Source: CBDDBH01 sp965225625 (lineage in GTDB: Bacteria; Pseudomonadota; Gammaproteobacteria; JADZEE01). From it: a stretch of 64,000 nucleotides of DNA. The stretch is taken from positions 124,001 through 188,000 of the forward strand of contig CBDDBH010000022.1 of assembly GCA_965225625.1 (NCBI GenBank), written 5' to 3'. Positions 37,503 to 46,320 of the stretch are shown here, piece after piece. The translations under genes and the position numbers were made by a program. Position 1 is the first letter of the stretch, and each line of letters opens with the position of its first letter. The notes beneath the pieces were generated by a model. That model did no database searches, was not told the DNA's origin, and saw only the letters and a list, made by a program, of their open reading frames with translations.

Positions 37503-37634
37503 GGGAATTTTCTCCTTTGTTTTTTTGTGCTCATTGGCCGCACATATATTAGCAGCAGACGGTAACAAAGGTTGGTGACCGCCGGCATGAAACACAGTCC
37601 CATCGACTCTGGATTGCGAACATACGCGACCCCG

Positions 37635-38387
37635 CTAAATTCCTTTGGCGATAAGACTCGCGCCCGATACAAGTAGCAGTATCGACAAGGCCTGACGAAA
37701 TCGGTGGTCCGAAATCCTGCCGCGCAAGCGAGTGCCGATCGCGACACCTACAAGCGCCGGCAGCAGGGCGAGTGCCGAAGCAAGCAGAATGAACCGCGTG
37801 TATACCCCGGCCACCGCGAAACTGAAGTAAATCGGCAGCGGATTAAGCAGAAAAACCAGGGCGCAGGTTGCGACGAAAGCGTCTTTCGCCAGCCGCAAAT
37901 TGAGCAGATAGACGATGAGGAGCGGACCGGCCAGGCTGGAGAAGCCGTTGACCAGTCCCGCCGCAGTGCCGACCGCGGGTGATAGCCAGCGCTCCGCACG
38001 CGGATTAATGGAGAATTCGACCCGGCGCAAGTTGAGTAGACCAGAGCCGAGCACGATCGCTCCGAGAATGATCGAAGTCGTGTCGGTCTTGAGCTCTGCC
38101 AGCAGTAGCGAGCCGGGTATCGTCGCCAACAGCATAGTGACAATGAAAGGCCAAAAGCGCTTCAGGCTGGCGCCCAAGTTGCCGGTGTGGACTGCCTGAA
38201 CCGCGTTGGTGCCGAGGATCGGGATGGTCATGATGGCGATAGCAGTGACCGGATCGGTTATCGCGGCAAGTGGCGGCACGGAAATCAGTGGCAAACCTGC
38301 GCCAAAGGCGCCTTTCACTGTGCCGGCACCCAGTAGTACGGCCACAGCAATGAGTATTGTCGTTGTTCCAATATCGGGAAATGGCAT
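37635..38387 (-). CDS. TauE/SafE-family membrane permease
   Basis: 250 residues, about eight hydrophobic segments. The repeats GAGTVKGAFGAGLPLISVPPL and GTAAGLVNGFSSLAGPLLIVYLL are the two inverted halves typical of TauE/SafE proteins, which export sulfite, sulfoacetate or other small organic anions. The substrate is unknown. It is divergent from nothing obvious upstream and 132 bp before the cupin gene on the same strand. Confidence 0.87.
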   Translation of the reverse strand: MPFPDIGTTTILIAVAVLLGAGTVKGAFGAGLPLISVPPLAAITDPVTAIAIMTIPILGTNAVQAVHTGNLGASLKRFWPFIVTMLLATIPGSLLLAELKTDTTSIILGAIVLGSGLLNLRRVEFSINPRAERWLSPAVGTAAGLVNGFSSLAGPLLIVYLLNLRLAKDAFVATCALVFLLNPLPIYFSFAVAGVYTRFILLASALALLPALVGVAIGTRLRGRISDHRFRQALSILLLVSGASLIAKGI

Positions 38388-38538
38388 TGCTGCGTTCTCG
38401 CGGTTGGCGATCGGCCATCCCGTTGCGTAATGGAATCTGTCTGCACTGAACGTGCAGCTGCATTCGGTGAAGTATAAAGAAAATCAGTCGCCTTGCGGGC
38501 AATGCAAGCTGGCTCCCGTGAGCGTAAGCCGCTTCAGC

Positions 38539-38781
38539 TCAACGGCTCGATGAATAGATTGCCAGAAATGCCGTCACGGCGGCGTCCGCCTGCGCTTCTA
38601 CCTCCACAGGACCGGAAGCGGCCGTAGCGCCTGCCGTCTGTGCCACCAGTCGCTCCATGAACAACAGGCCCTTTAACTGCTTGGTCGCCTGCGGATGCAA
38701 GGCCTGGGAGACCTCTAATGCGATGTCTTCAGTGAGGGCAGCAAGTAGGCCTTCTTTGCTACAGTATCGTATAGGGAGCAT
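38539..38781 (-). CDS. Possible small Ala-rich protein
   Basis: 80 residues from ATG 38781, reading MLPIRYCSKEGLLAAL onward and ending SIYSSSR-like at 38539. Codon choice resembles neighbouring genes and the segment occupies the gap between the TauE gene and the HpaB-type gene, divergent from the latter. The predicted structure is mostly helical. No Shine-Dalgarno is visible and the frame stays open upstream, antisense to the hydroxylase, so the call is weak. Confidence 0.35.
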   Translation of the reverse strand: MLPIRYCSKEGLLAALTEDIALEVSQALHPQATKQLKGLLFMERLVAQTAGATAASGPVEVEAQADAAVTAFLAIYSSSR

Positions 38782-38817
38782 ACAATAGTGCTGCACCAGA
38801 CCTTCGAGGAGCAAACC

Positions 38818-40368
38818 ATGATCCGCACCGGCAAAGAATATTTGGAGTCGATCCGCGATGGTCGCCGCGTGATGTGCGGCGGCGAACTCATCGACGATGT
38901 CACTACCCATCCTAAAACGCGCGGTTACGCTAAACAGGTCGCCGCGTTTTACGATTTGCACAACGATCCGGAACATCAGGATGCACTTACTTATATTGAC
39001 GATGACGCAGTGCGCCGCCCGAAACACTGGAAGTTGCCTCGTAACATCGACGACGTAGTCGAACGCCGCATCTACTTCGATTACATATTTCGCCGGTTCC
39101 ACGGTGGCGGATGGACCCGGCTGCCGTGCAGCAACAACGCCACCATGATGATGCTGGTGGACGATCCGCAACCCTGGCAGGAGCAGAGCACCTACGGTGT
39201 CGGTAAGCCGTTCGCCGATAACATTAAAAATGCCTGGCAGGAGTTACGTGACGCTGACCTGGCGGCAGCGCCAATGTTCATCGATCTTCAATACGATCGC
39301 ACGGCGACCGACGAAGAGCGGGTGCCGATGTTGAGTATTGTTGAGGAGCGCGAAGACGGTATTGTTGTTGAGGGGTGGAAGGCCGTTGGCACCGGACCGG
39401 TTTTCTCAAACTGGCTCAATATCGGTGTATTGTGGAATGTCGGCACGCAGCCTGATCAAGTGATCTTCGCACGGGTGCCGGCCAACGTGGCAGGACTAAC
39501 CCATGTCGCGCGTGACTCCTACGCGAAGGATGACGCGGCTGTCTATGATTCGCCTTTTTCGCAGCTTGGCGACGAGCTGGATTCCATGGCGTATTTCGAC
39601 AACGTGGTCATTCCGTGGGAGCACATCTTTCATCTGGGTAGCGTGGAGCACGCGAAGCACTACCCCCAGCGACTGTTCGATTGGATCCATGTTGAAACAC
39701 AGATCCGGCACGTCGTTAATGCGGAACTACTGACGGGCCTTGGTCTGCTGGTGACCGAAGCACTCGGGACCTCAAAGCATCCGGTTGTTGCCTCTCAGGT
39801 CGCCGACATGATCCGCTTTCGAGAGACTTGCCGAGCCTTCACGCTGGCCGCGGAAGGCTCCGGCAACGTCACGCCTGGCGGGCTGTACAAACCCAATAAT
39901 ATCTTCGTCGATCTGGGTCGTGCGTTTTATATAGAGAACAACAGCAAGCATGTTGAAGTGCTGACGGATCTGTGTGGCCGCAGCATCATGCTGCAACCCA
40001 CGCAAGGCGATCTCGACGATGAATACATTGGGCCGCATCTGGCCGATGCGCTGCGCGGTCGCCATATCAGTGCGCGCGATCGGATGAAGATCGTCAAAGT
40101 GATCCGCGACCGCTATTACTCGGAAGCTGGGGCACGCCATGAGATTTTCGAGCGATTCAACGGCACGCCGCTGTTTCTCATTAAGCTGCTGACGATGCAG
40201 CGTGTGGAATACGCAGTGGACGGACCGTTGGTGGAGCTTGCCCGCGAGGTGTGCGGACTGGGCGACGCCACCGAGCTAATTGCTCGCGCTGCCGACGAAC
40301 GCAAGAAGACGCAAGATAAACAACCGCTGCCTGACTATATTCGTGGCCAAGACGTAGAGACGGTGTAG
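38818..40368 (+). CDS. HpaB-type FADH2-dependent aromatic hydroxylase (4-hydroxyphenylacetate 3-monooxygenase family)
   Basis: 516 residues from ATG 38818 (GAGGAG 6 bases upstream). The start MIRTGKEYLESIRDGRRV and the internal HPKTRGYAKQVAAFYDLH are hallmarks of the HpaB/HsaA acyl-CoA-dehydrogenase-fold family. Those enzymes use reduced flavin supplied by a separate reductase (HpaC) to hydroxylate phenols. No HpaC-like gene is seen in the window. The substrate is probably a phenolic acid or related compound, in line with the other aromatic oxygenases here. Confidence 0.9.
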   Translation: MIRTGKEYLESIRDGRRVMCGGELIDDVTTHPKTRGYAKQVAAFYDLHNDPEHQDALTYIDDDAVRRPKHWKLPRNIDDVVERRIYFDYIFRRFHGGGWTRLPCSNNATMMMLVDDPQPWQEQSTYGVGKPFADNIKNAWQELRDADLAAAPMFIDLQYDRTATDEERVPMLSIVEEREDGIVVEGWKAVGTGPVFSNWLNIGVLWNVGTQPDQVIFARVPANVAGLTHVARDSYAKDDAAVYDSPFSQLGDELDSMAYFDNVVIPWEHIFHLGSVEHAKHYPQRLFDWIHVETQIRHVVNAELLTGLGLLVTEALGTSKHPVVASQVADMIRFRETCRAFTLAAEGSGNVTPGGLYKPNNIFVDLGRAFYIENNSKHVEVLTDLCGRSIMLQPTQGDLDDEYIGPHLADALRGRHISARDRMKIVKVIRDRYYSEAGARHEIFERFNGTPLFLIKLLTMQRVEYAVDGPLVELAREVCGLGDATELIARAADERKKTQDKQPLPDYIRGQDVETV

Positions 40369-40445
40369 CAGGGTAGCGCCGCGGTTAACCCTCTACTTCG
40401 CGGCGCCCTCGTGACCACCCAGGATCCCTAAATGCAATAAGGGCG

Positions 40446-41822
40446 CTAGGCTCCGCGTTTTACGATTATGGCCGTCATGTCATCGGCCTGCCGGCTGTTG
40501 CCGACGAAGGCGCGGACCGCATCGTCTACGCGTTCGAGAATGATCTGGGCGCTTTGCTGACGCTGCTCAGATACGACTTGCTGCAGGCGCTTAAGACCGA
40601 ATTGTTCGCCGTCCGCGTTCGCCCATTCGTAGAAGCCATCAGTGAACAGCACGAGAACGTCGCCGGGCGCCAGCTCCAGTGTTATCGCTTCATCGATGAT
40701 GCTGTCTTCCATAAGTCCGAGCGGCACACCTTGTGCGTCGATCGTGCCGATGGCATCGGTTTTCCCGTGCACATGTAGCGTAGGTGCGTGACCTGCCGAT
40801 AAATAGACTGCCGAATGGTTGTCGGGGTCGAGCTCGAGCAGTGCCACCGTCACAAAACGGCCGGCCTGCATGTCGTCGAACAGCAGTTTGTTGACTCGTT
40901 CTATCACCGTTGCGACCGCGACGGAGCCGCCGACACAGGCGCGCAGGTACGCGCGGCAGGCCGCGGTCACTAGCGCCGGTCCAATTCCATGGCCGGTAAC
41001 ATCGGCAAGCGACAGCACGACCCGGTTTCCATCAATGGCTTGCCAATCGTAGTAGTCGCCGCCCGCTTGATCGGCAGGTCGACTCATCGCGGCGATTGTG
41101 TAACCCGCCAGCACCGGCATAGTCTCGGGTAACAGGCTGCGCTGGATCTCGCTGGCGAGATCCAGGTCGCGTTGCAGCTGGTCGCGCTGGCGGCGGGTTT
41201 CCCCTTCACTCACCGCGATAAGGACATAGCCGCGGACCCTGGCGGTGACCAAGGTGATGGCTGCAGTTGCGATCGCCAACATCAGCGTCAGATTCAAATA
41301 CACAAACGGGTAATCCGTGTGAGCTTCGGTTGCGGTGAATACATAGATGACCAACAGCGCGTAGCCGACGGTTCCGGCGCTGCCTGTGAGTGCGGCACCT
41401 TTGGGATCCATACGCAAAACGGATAAAGCGATGATGACGATGATGAAACCGTAACCCACCGATCCGAGCAATACGAAAGGATCCACTGGTGTCAGCGTGA
41501 TGATCAACGCCAGGCCGATTGTGGGGAACAAACACTCAGCGACTGCTTGCGTCCGCCAGGCTGTACCCCGTATCAAACCACTATTAGCGGTGTTACTGGC
41601 CAGACGTTGCAGCAGCACCAGTTCCGCAACGACATAGATGAGCGTTATGCCCATTATGAGTGGTCCTGCCAGCGGCGACTCGGACAACGGAACGACGGTA
41701 CGGAAGATGCCAATCGTAAGTACTAATGCGAAGGCACCAAGCATGCAGCGGATACGCAGCGTCTCGCTGCGCAAAAGGGCAACTTCGAAGGCTTCGACGT
41801 CGAGACGACTTGCATTGTCCAT
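40446..41822 (-). CDS. Membrane-anchored SpoIIE-type PP2C phosphatase
   Basis: 458 residues. Residues about 25-205 hold six or so hydrophobic helices (a sensor-like membrane domain), then a coiled coil (EGETRRQRDQLQRDLDLASE), then the PP2C/SpoIIE domain. Metal-binding motifs are visible: GGDYYDW, SLADVTGHGIGPALV, LVLFTDGFYEW and DDMTAIIVKRG. RsbU/SpoIIE-type enzymes dephosphorylate STAS antagonists; the STAS protein at 15466-15843 is the only candidate partner in this window, and that link is inferred. The gene is monocistronic. Confidence 0.9.
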   Translation of the reverse strand: MDNASRLDVEAFEVALLRSETLRIRCMLGAFALVLTIGIFRTVVPLSESPLAGPLIMGITLIYVVAELVLLQRLASNTANSGLIRGTAWRTQAVAECLFPTIGLALIITLTPVDPFVLLGSVGYGFIIVIIALSVLRMDPKGAALTGSAGTVGYALLVIYVFTATEAHTDYPFVYLNLTLMLAIATAAITLVTARVRGYVLIAVSEGETRRQRDQLQRDLDLASEIQRSLLPETMPVLAGYTIAAMSRPADQAGGDYYDWQAIDGNRVVLSLADVTGHGIGPALVTAACRAYLRACVGGSVAVATVIERVNKLLFDDMQAGRFVTVALLELDPDNHSAVYLSAGHAPTLHVHGKTDAIGTIDAQGVPLGLMEDSIIDEAITLELAPGDVLVLFTDGFYEWANADGEQFGLKRLQQVVSEQRQQSAQIILERVDDAVRAFVGNSRQADDMTAIIVKRGA

Positions 41823-41847
41823 AGTTAATCAGCGGTTTCTCTCGACC

Positions 41848-42228
41848 TTAACATTGTTCTGCAAAAGTACTGAGCACGATCCCTGGGTCGCTAACCGCGG
41901 AAAGAATGGGAAGATCAATCCCAGCCTGACGGTATGTGTCCAGCCGTTGCCGGCATTCATCTATAGTGCCGGCTATCACCAGGCGTTCGATTACGCTGTC
42001 CGGGACTGCGGCAGGACCATCGCTTGGAATTGCGTTCAGCACGTCCGTCGCCACGCCGGTTTCCTTCGCAATGTTGGGAAATCCGACGAGATAGTTGGCG
42101 ACCAAGGGTCGAACAGCTTCGCGGGCAGCGGCGCCGTCCGTGTTTCATCGAGATCACCAGCGCGGCGGGCGATTTCGGGCTGGGCGTTGCCGCTGCGCAT
42201 CGCGCCCTCATTGATACCCTCGAGCGCC
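41848..42228 (-). pseudogene. 3' remnant of an LLM-class flavin-dependent monooxygenase gene
   Basis: The minus strand encodes the C-terminal end of a luciferase-like monooxygenase: EAVRPLVANYLVGFPNIAKE, then IAGTIDECRQRLDTYRQAGI and the stop. Upstream the reading continues in another frame (EIARRAGDLDETRTAPLP), so one indel lies near 42140. The gene ends abruptly at 42.2 kb where IS1380 transposase sequence begins. The N-terminal two-thirds is absent. The break marks the boundary between the two halves of the window. Confidence 0.75.
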
Positions 42229-42825
42229 CGGCACGTCCTTTACGCTATAAGACTCCCCGGCAACGAGGTGCTGCAACGGGAGATCGCCCCTCTGCTCAGG
42301 AGGCCGGTGGGCAGGCCGCCGAAGCGTCCTGTGATCCTATACGACGACTTTTGGTATCGTGCCGGGAGTTGGGACCGCGCTCGGCGGGTGGTGGCCAAGG
42401 TGGAGTGGCATAGGGGAGAGCTGTTCCCTCGGGTGGGCTTCATCGTCACGAACATGACGGCTGGCCCCGAAGGAGTGGTGCGATTCTACAATGGTCGTGG
42501 GACAGCCGAGCAGTGGATCAAGGAGGGCAAGTACGCCCTGAACTGGACTCGGCTGTCGTGCCATCGGTTCGTGGCCAACCGGGTGCGTCTGTCTCTGTTC
42601 GTCCTGGCGTACAACCTTGGGAACTTCCTTCGCCGGCTGTGTCTGCCCAAGGCGGTCAAGCACTGGTCGCTGCGGAGCGTGCAGGTCAAGCTGATCAAGA
42701 TGGGAGGCCGTCTGGTGCGGCACTCCCGGTGGTTGATCTTTCAGTTGTCCGAGGTGTCGGTTCCTCGACGGTTGTTCCAGGGAGTGTTGGATCGTATCGG
42801 CCGGTTATCGCCGGCGCCAAGCTGA
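42229..42825 (+). pseudogene. IS1380-family transposase, C-terminal fragment
   Basis: About 199 residues are readable from LYAIRLPGNEVLQREI to RLFQGVLDRIGRLSPAPS, including YNGRGTAEQWIKEGKYALNW, the region around the last acidic residue of the DDE site. The N-terminal half with the first Asp residues is absent. An open frame runs further left to 41638, but that part is antisense host DNA. Confidence 0.82.
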
Positions 42826-43081
42826 GGGAGGGTACAACCACGATCTTGCCAAGAGGGGGAGAGCGCTCCAGGGAGTCGCCTTGTCTTCAATGCGCTTTCA
42901 CCCCACTGGCAGGGGACACGAGGACGATGAAGACGGACAAGAAGGGTGCTCTACGACTGCAAACGCATCTCTTATTGGATAGACCGGCGATTGACTGGCC
43001 TTGCAGGACCTGACTATGATGCTACCATCTCGTTTGGGCTGCCCTTTGAGCCGGAAGACTCCCAATATGGGAAATACCGGG
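42229..43081 (+). mobile_element. IS1380-family element, 3' part only
   Basis: Contains the C-terminal coding part and the right end of an IS1380-type element; the end carries CTCCCAATATGGGAAATACC. It is closely similar to the more complete copy at 46321-47950 on the other strand, so the two form an inverted pair about 3.2 kb apart, enclosing RsgA and the IstB remnant. The left end is missing: the sequence changes to the LLM remnant at about 42228. Confidence 0.8.
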
Positions 43082-43156
43082 TAATGTCTCGGCGGAAACA
43101 AACCGGCGCGCCGAGCGGGGAAGGAGGTCGGGCATGGAAATAACGTCTACAACATC

Positions 43157-44167
43157 ATGCCAATCGACGAGGGAGACCGCCGCCGTGGCCTCGAAAAAGC
43201 TGTACTCTGGGCAACCGAAGTGAAGCCGAGTCCACATAGCAGATCTCCAATTACAGCGGGCGAACTTGGCACAGTTGTCTCTGTGAACAGGGGACTCTGC
43301 GTCGTGGAGATCAATGGGGTCCGGCTCCAATGCCGGATACGAGGCAAACTAACAGCGGCCGAGACTTCCTTCACAAATGCAGTGGTGGTTGGCGATGAAG
43401 TCAAAGTGAGTAGCGACGGAATGGAATCGGGTAGCGGCATCGTCGAAGATGTCGTGCCACGCACCAGCCTTTTGACTCGAGCGGATGTCTCCTATGGCCA
43501 TCTACGACAGTTAATCGTTGCGAACGTTGACCAAGTGCTCATAGTCTCCTCGTGGCGCGAGCCGCGGTTCTGGCCTGAACTTGTGGATCGGTGCATCATC
43601 GCCGCCCAGCGTAGCGGACTTATGCCGATTGTGTGCATCAATAAGGTCGACCTTGCAGTCGATGCGGCGGAGACCCGAGATGCCCTTCAACCCTACGAGA
43701 TACTGGGACACCGCATCATCACGACAAGTGCCGTCACCGGTGAAGGCATATGCATGCTACGGAAGGTGCTGCGGGACAAGAAGACCGCGCTGGCTGGCAT
43801 GTCGGGAACCGGCAAATCTTCGCTGATATCAGCGGTGCATCCAGGACTCAGTCTACGAATCTCACATGTAAGTAAGTCAGGAGAGGGCAGACACACGACG
43901 ACTCAGGCTACGATGCTGGGTCTCGATATTGGTGGCTTCGTGGTAGACACTCCCGGCATACGTGAGTTTGGGCTCAGTGGACTGCGGCGGCACGAATTGG
44001 CGGCCTTCTACCCGGAGATTGCGCCCTTAGCGCTCAAGTGTCGATTCAATAACTGCTCGCACGTTGAAGAGCCGGGGTGCGCCGTGATGGAGGGCCTAAG
44101 GAATGGCGCCGTGTATTTGAGCCGTTACCACTCTTTTCGAGCAATCCGAGGCACGCTGTCGGAGTAG
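43157..44167 (+). CDS. rsgA: Ribosome-associated GTPase RsgA
   Basis: Up to 336 residues. Order: OB-fold (GELGTVVSVNRGLCVVEING), then a circularly permuted GTPase with NKVDLA (G4), SAVTGEG (G5), GMSGTGKSSLI (G1) and DTPGIREF (G3), and a C-terminal zinc site CRFNNCSHVEEPGC. RsgA matures the 30S ribosomal subunit. The start is uncertain: the strong AAGGAGG at 43121 serves an ATG at 43134 in another frame, whose 29-codon reading ends on GTGA at 43220, where a GTG in the RsgA frame could start. The ATG at 43157 has no site. It is isolated between IS copies, and its sequence is well diverged from common proteobacterial RsgA. Confidence 0.9.
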   Translation: MPIDEGDRRRGLEKAVLWATEVKPSPHSRSPITAGELGTVVSVNRGLCVVEINGVRLQCRIRGKLTAAETSFTNAVVVGDEVKVSSDGMESGSGIVEDVVPRTSLLTRADVSYGHLRQLIVANVDQVLIVSSWREPRFWPELVDRCIIAAQRSGLMPIVCINKVDLAVDAAETRDALQPYEILGHRIITTSAVTGEGICMLRKVLRDKKTALAGMSGTGKSSLISAVHPGLSLRISHVSKSGEGRHTTTQATMLGLDIGGFVVDTPGIREFGLSGLRRHELAAFYPEIAPLALKCRFNNCSHVEEPGCAVMEGLRNGAVYLSRYHSFRAIRGTLSE

Positions 44168-44719
44168 GGAGTTCCTCGATGATTCGTCAAGTTGACAAAA
44201 GCGGAGGTTAACCTTGCACCAAACGAAAGAGGCGCTGGCAAAGGCATTCAAAGTCGACGAGTTCCCTCGTTCGGCGAAATACGAGGTCACGTCCCGTCAA
44301 GTGGTGTAAGACTCTATCCACCGTACCTGTGTTCTCAGTATATTTCGCCTCTCTGCTCAGACAAGGGGAATTAGCGCTATAGGTCCTGGCGATCTCCCAT
44401 TCTACTGGTACATACCTCTTGGCGTTTGACACGACGTCGACCGTACCGACGTGGCGGCAGTCGCGCCGCTAGGCTCCGGGTCCGATCTGGTCACGGGCGG
44501 GCAGGATTCAGCGACGGCACCGGCGCCGCCGGCGGAAGTCCCTTGGTCTGTCGTGCAAGACCGCGCCGCCGGCCGGCCAGCAGGGCGAAGGACCTCAAGG
44601 GCGGGCCGTACAAGCTGCCTCAGATCGTGGTCGTCTCGGAGCGCGCTTCGAGACGGGGCGGCGGTCTCTAGGGAGTCCCCGCCGCCACATGCCCCCGGCC
44701 CACAAGAGGGGGTTAGGCC
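44168..44719. other. Gene-poor stretch
   Basis: No convincing gene. The first 200 bp is AT-richer, the next 300 bp is GC-rich without a codon-like pattern. Probably degraded mobile-element DNA leading into the IstB remnant. Confidence 0.5.
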
Positions 44720-45052
44720 AGTTGTTAGTTGCTATATATCCCGGATCTGCTCATCCTCGACGACCTCGGTCTCCACAGGATGACCCAACAGCAGTCCATA
44801 GACCTCTACGAGCTGGTCATCGCCAGGCATCGTACCGCCAGCTTCGTCATCACCTCCAACAGGGCTGTCGACGAGTGGCTCGGGCTCTTCGACGACCCCA
44901 TCCTCGGCAACAGCGCCCTCGACCGGCTCGCCAACGCCAGCTACCAGATCGTCATCGAGGGCCAGAGCTACCGGGAGCGCTTGTCGCCCCACAGGGCTCT
45001 GCTGGACAGACTGGATGCAAAGGAGGTGGTTGACCCTCAAACCGCAGGGTGA
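44720..45052 (+). pseudogene. IS21 helper ATPase (IstB) C-terminal remnant
   Basis: Reads PDLLILDDLGLHRMTQQQSI (Walker B region), then FVITSNRAVDEWLGLFDDP and NASYQIVIEGQSYR, the C-terminal half of an IstB AAA+ protein. The Walker A half and the IstA gene are missing. It differs from the IstB part of the 57-59 kb element, so it comes from another IS21-family member. Confidence 0.75.
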
Positions 45053-45119
45053 TAATAGTCCGCATACCACGGTGTCCAGGGGCCGTCACCCACCTGACGA
45101 GGTGGTATATAGGTCGTGA

Positions 45120-45464
45120 TCACGGTAGTATATAGGTCCTGATCATCGACAAGCTATCCCTCCACAGTATTGCTAACGTTGTTCCGGCCAGGAGAAGCGA
45201 CATGAAGAACAGCCACAATGGTGCCAGGAAGACTCCACGAATACGCGCATCCTCGGCTCTAGCACCATCTACATTAGACCTAGAGCCGAGAGTATTGTCT
45301 AGCAGCAGGAAAAGCGATACACACCAGCTACCGCCAATTGCAACAGCGCAAGCGCCGAACACAAATGCAAGCGGATGAGACACTCCCGCACTCAAGAAAA
45401 GGAACAAGAGCGCAACTGCAACAGGCCCGAGCAACCAACCTACGTACAGCAATACGTATGCCAC
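45120..45464 (-). CDS. Small four-helix membrane protein, hypothetical
   Basis: 114 residues with about four hydrophobic segments (YVLLYVGWLLGPVAVALLFL, then SHPLAFVFGACAVAIGG, then FLAPLWLFFMSLLLAG) and charged loops. The pattern is that of a real inner-membrane protein, but I do not recognise a family and no Shine-Dalgarno is clear at the ATG. It lies in IS debris, so it could be a remnant. Confidence 0.45.
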   Translation of the reverse strand: MAYVLLYVGWLLGPVAVALLFLFLSAGVSHPLAFVFGACAVAIGGSWCVSLFLLLDNTLGSRSNVDGARAEDARIRGVFLAPLWLFFMSLLLAGTTLAILWRDSLSMIRTYILP

Positions 45465-45938
45465 CCATATGCCACCCCGTCCACACCTTGTAGTTACGTA
45501 GTCTGGCTAGGAAATATAGCCAGGGTACAAAAAAAAAGTGCAGAGTATACGACACCGCGAAGGATGTAGAGTTGACGCAGTTCTGTTCCCCTGGAAGCAT
45601 ACCTTGCGGACAATGCGGCTCCGCAAGGCGCCCATAGAATACAGGCTCCTAGTCAATTCTACAACCAACACCCTGAAGGAGTTCTTCTACGATTGACAAG
45701 GACCAAATAGCTCCAGCCAGCGATACACACGGCAACGGACGGCGCAAGTACTATCCATAGTGCTATCCGTTTCCAGAGCACCCCGCGACCATGTTTCAAA
45801 GTCATACGGTCACGCTCCCGTTTGCTGATGCGCGAAATTTTAATAGTTGGGAAATGCTAAGGCAGCCACATATTCCGGATAAACAGCGGGCCCAAATCGT
45901 TGCTCCTCGGCAGCAATGTGCAAAGAAATGTAACCCGG
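45465..45938. other. Gene-poor stretch before the IS1380 ends
   Basis: No open frame with coding character was found on either strand. It separates the small membrane protein from the duplicated IS1380 end. Confidence 0.5.
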
Positions 45939-46320
45939 GATTTCCCATATTGGGAGTCTTCAGGCTCAAGGGGCAGCCCAAACGAGATGGTAGCATCATA
46001 GTCAGGTCCTGCAAGGCCAGTCAATCGCCGGTCTGTCCAATAAGAGATGCGTTTGCAGTCGTAGAGCACCCTTCTTGTCCGTCTTCATCGTCCTCGTGTC
46101 CCCTGCCAGTGGGGTGAAACCGCATTGAAGACAAGCCGACTCCCTGGAGCGCTCTCCCCCTCTTGGCAAGATCGTGGTTGCATTCTCCCTCAGCTTGGCG
46201 CCGGCGATAACCGGCCGATACGATCCAACACTCCCTGGAACAACCGTCGAGGAACCGACACCTCGGACAACTGAAAGATCAACCGCCGGGAGTGCCGCAC
46301 CAGACGGCCTCCCATCTTGA
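45939..46320 (-). repeat. Extra IS1380 right-end segment in tandem
   Basis: About 382 bp comprising the IS1380 right end (TTTCCCATATTGGGAGTC) and the last roughly 40 codons of its transposase (KMGGRLVRHSR to IGRLSPAPS on the minus strand). It directly abuts the same segment of the next copy, which restarts at CCGGGATTTCCCC. It is therefore a truncated second element in the same orientation, with several point differences. Confidence 0.8.

Noticed and set aside
38818..39171. Upstream extension of the small minus-strand gene at 38539
   Set aside because: The frame stays open but is antisense to the HpaB-type gene; only the intergenic part has natural codon use.
41638..42228. Left extension of the IS1380 transposase frame
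   Set aside because: It is antisense to the SpoIIE and LLM genes; similarity to the transposase begins only at about 42229.
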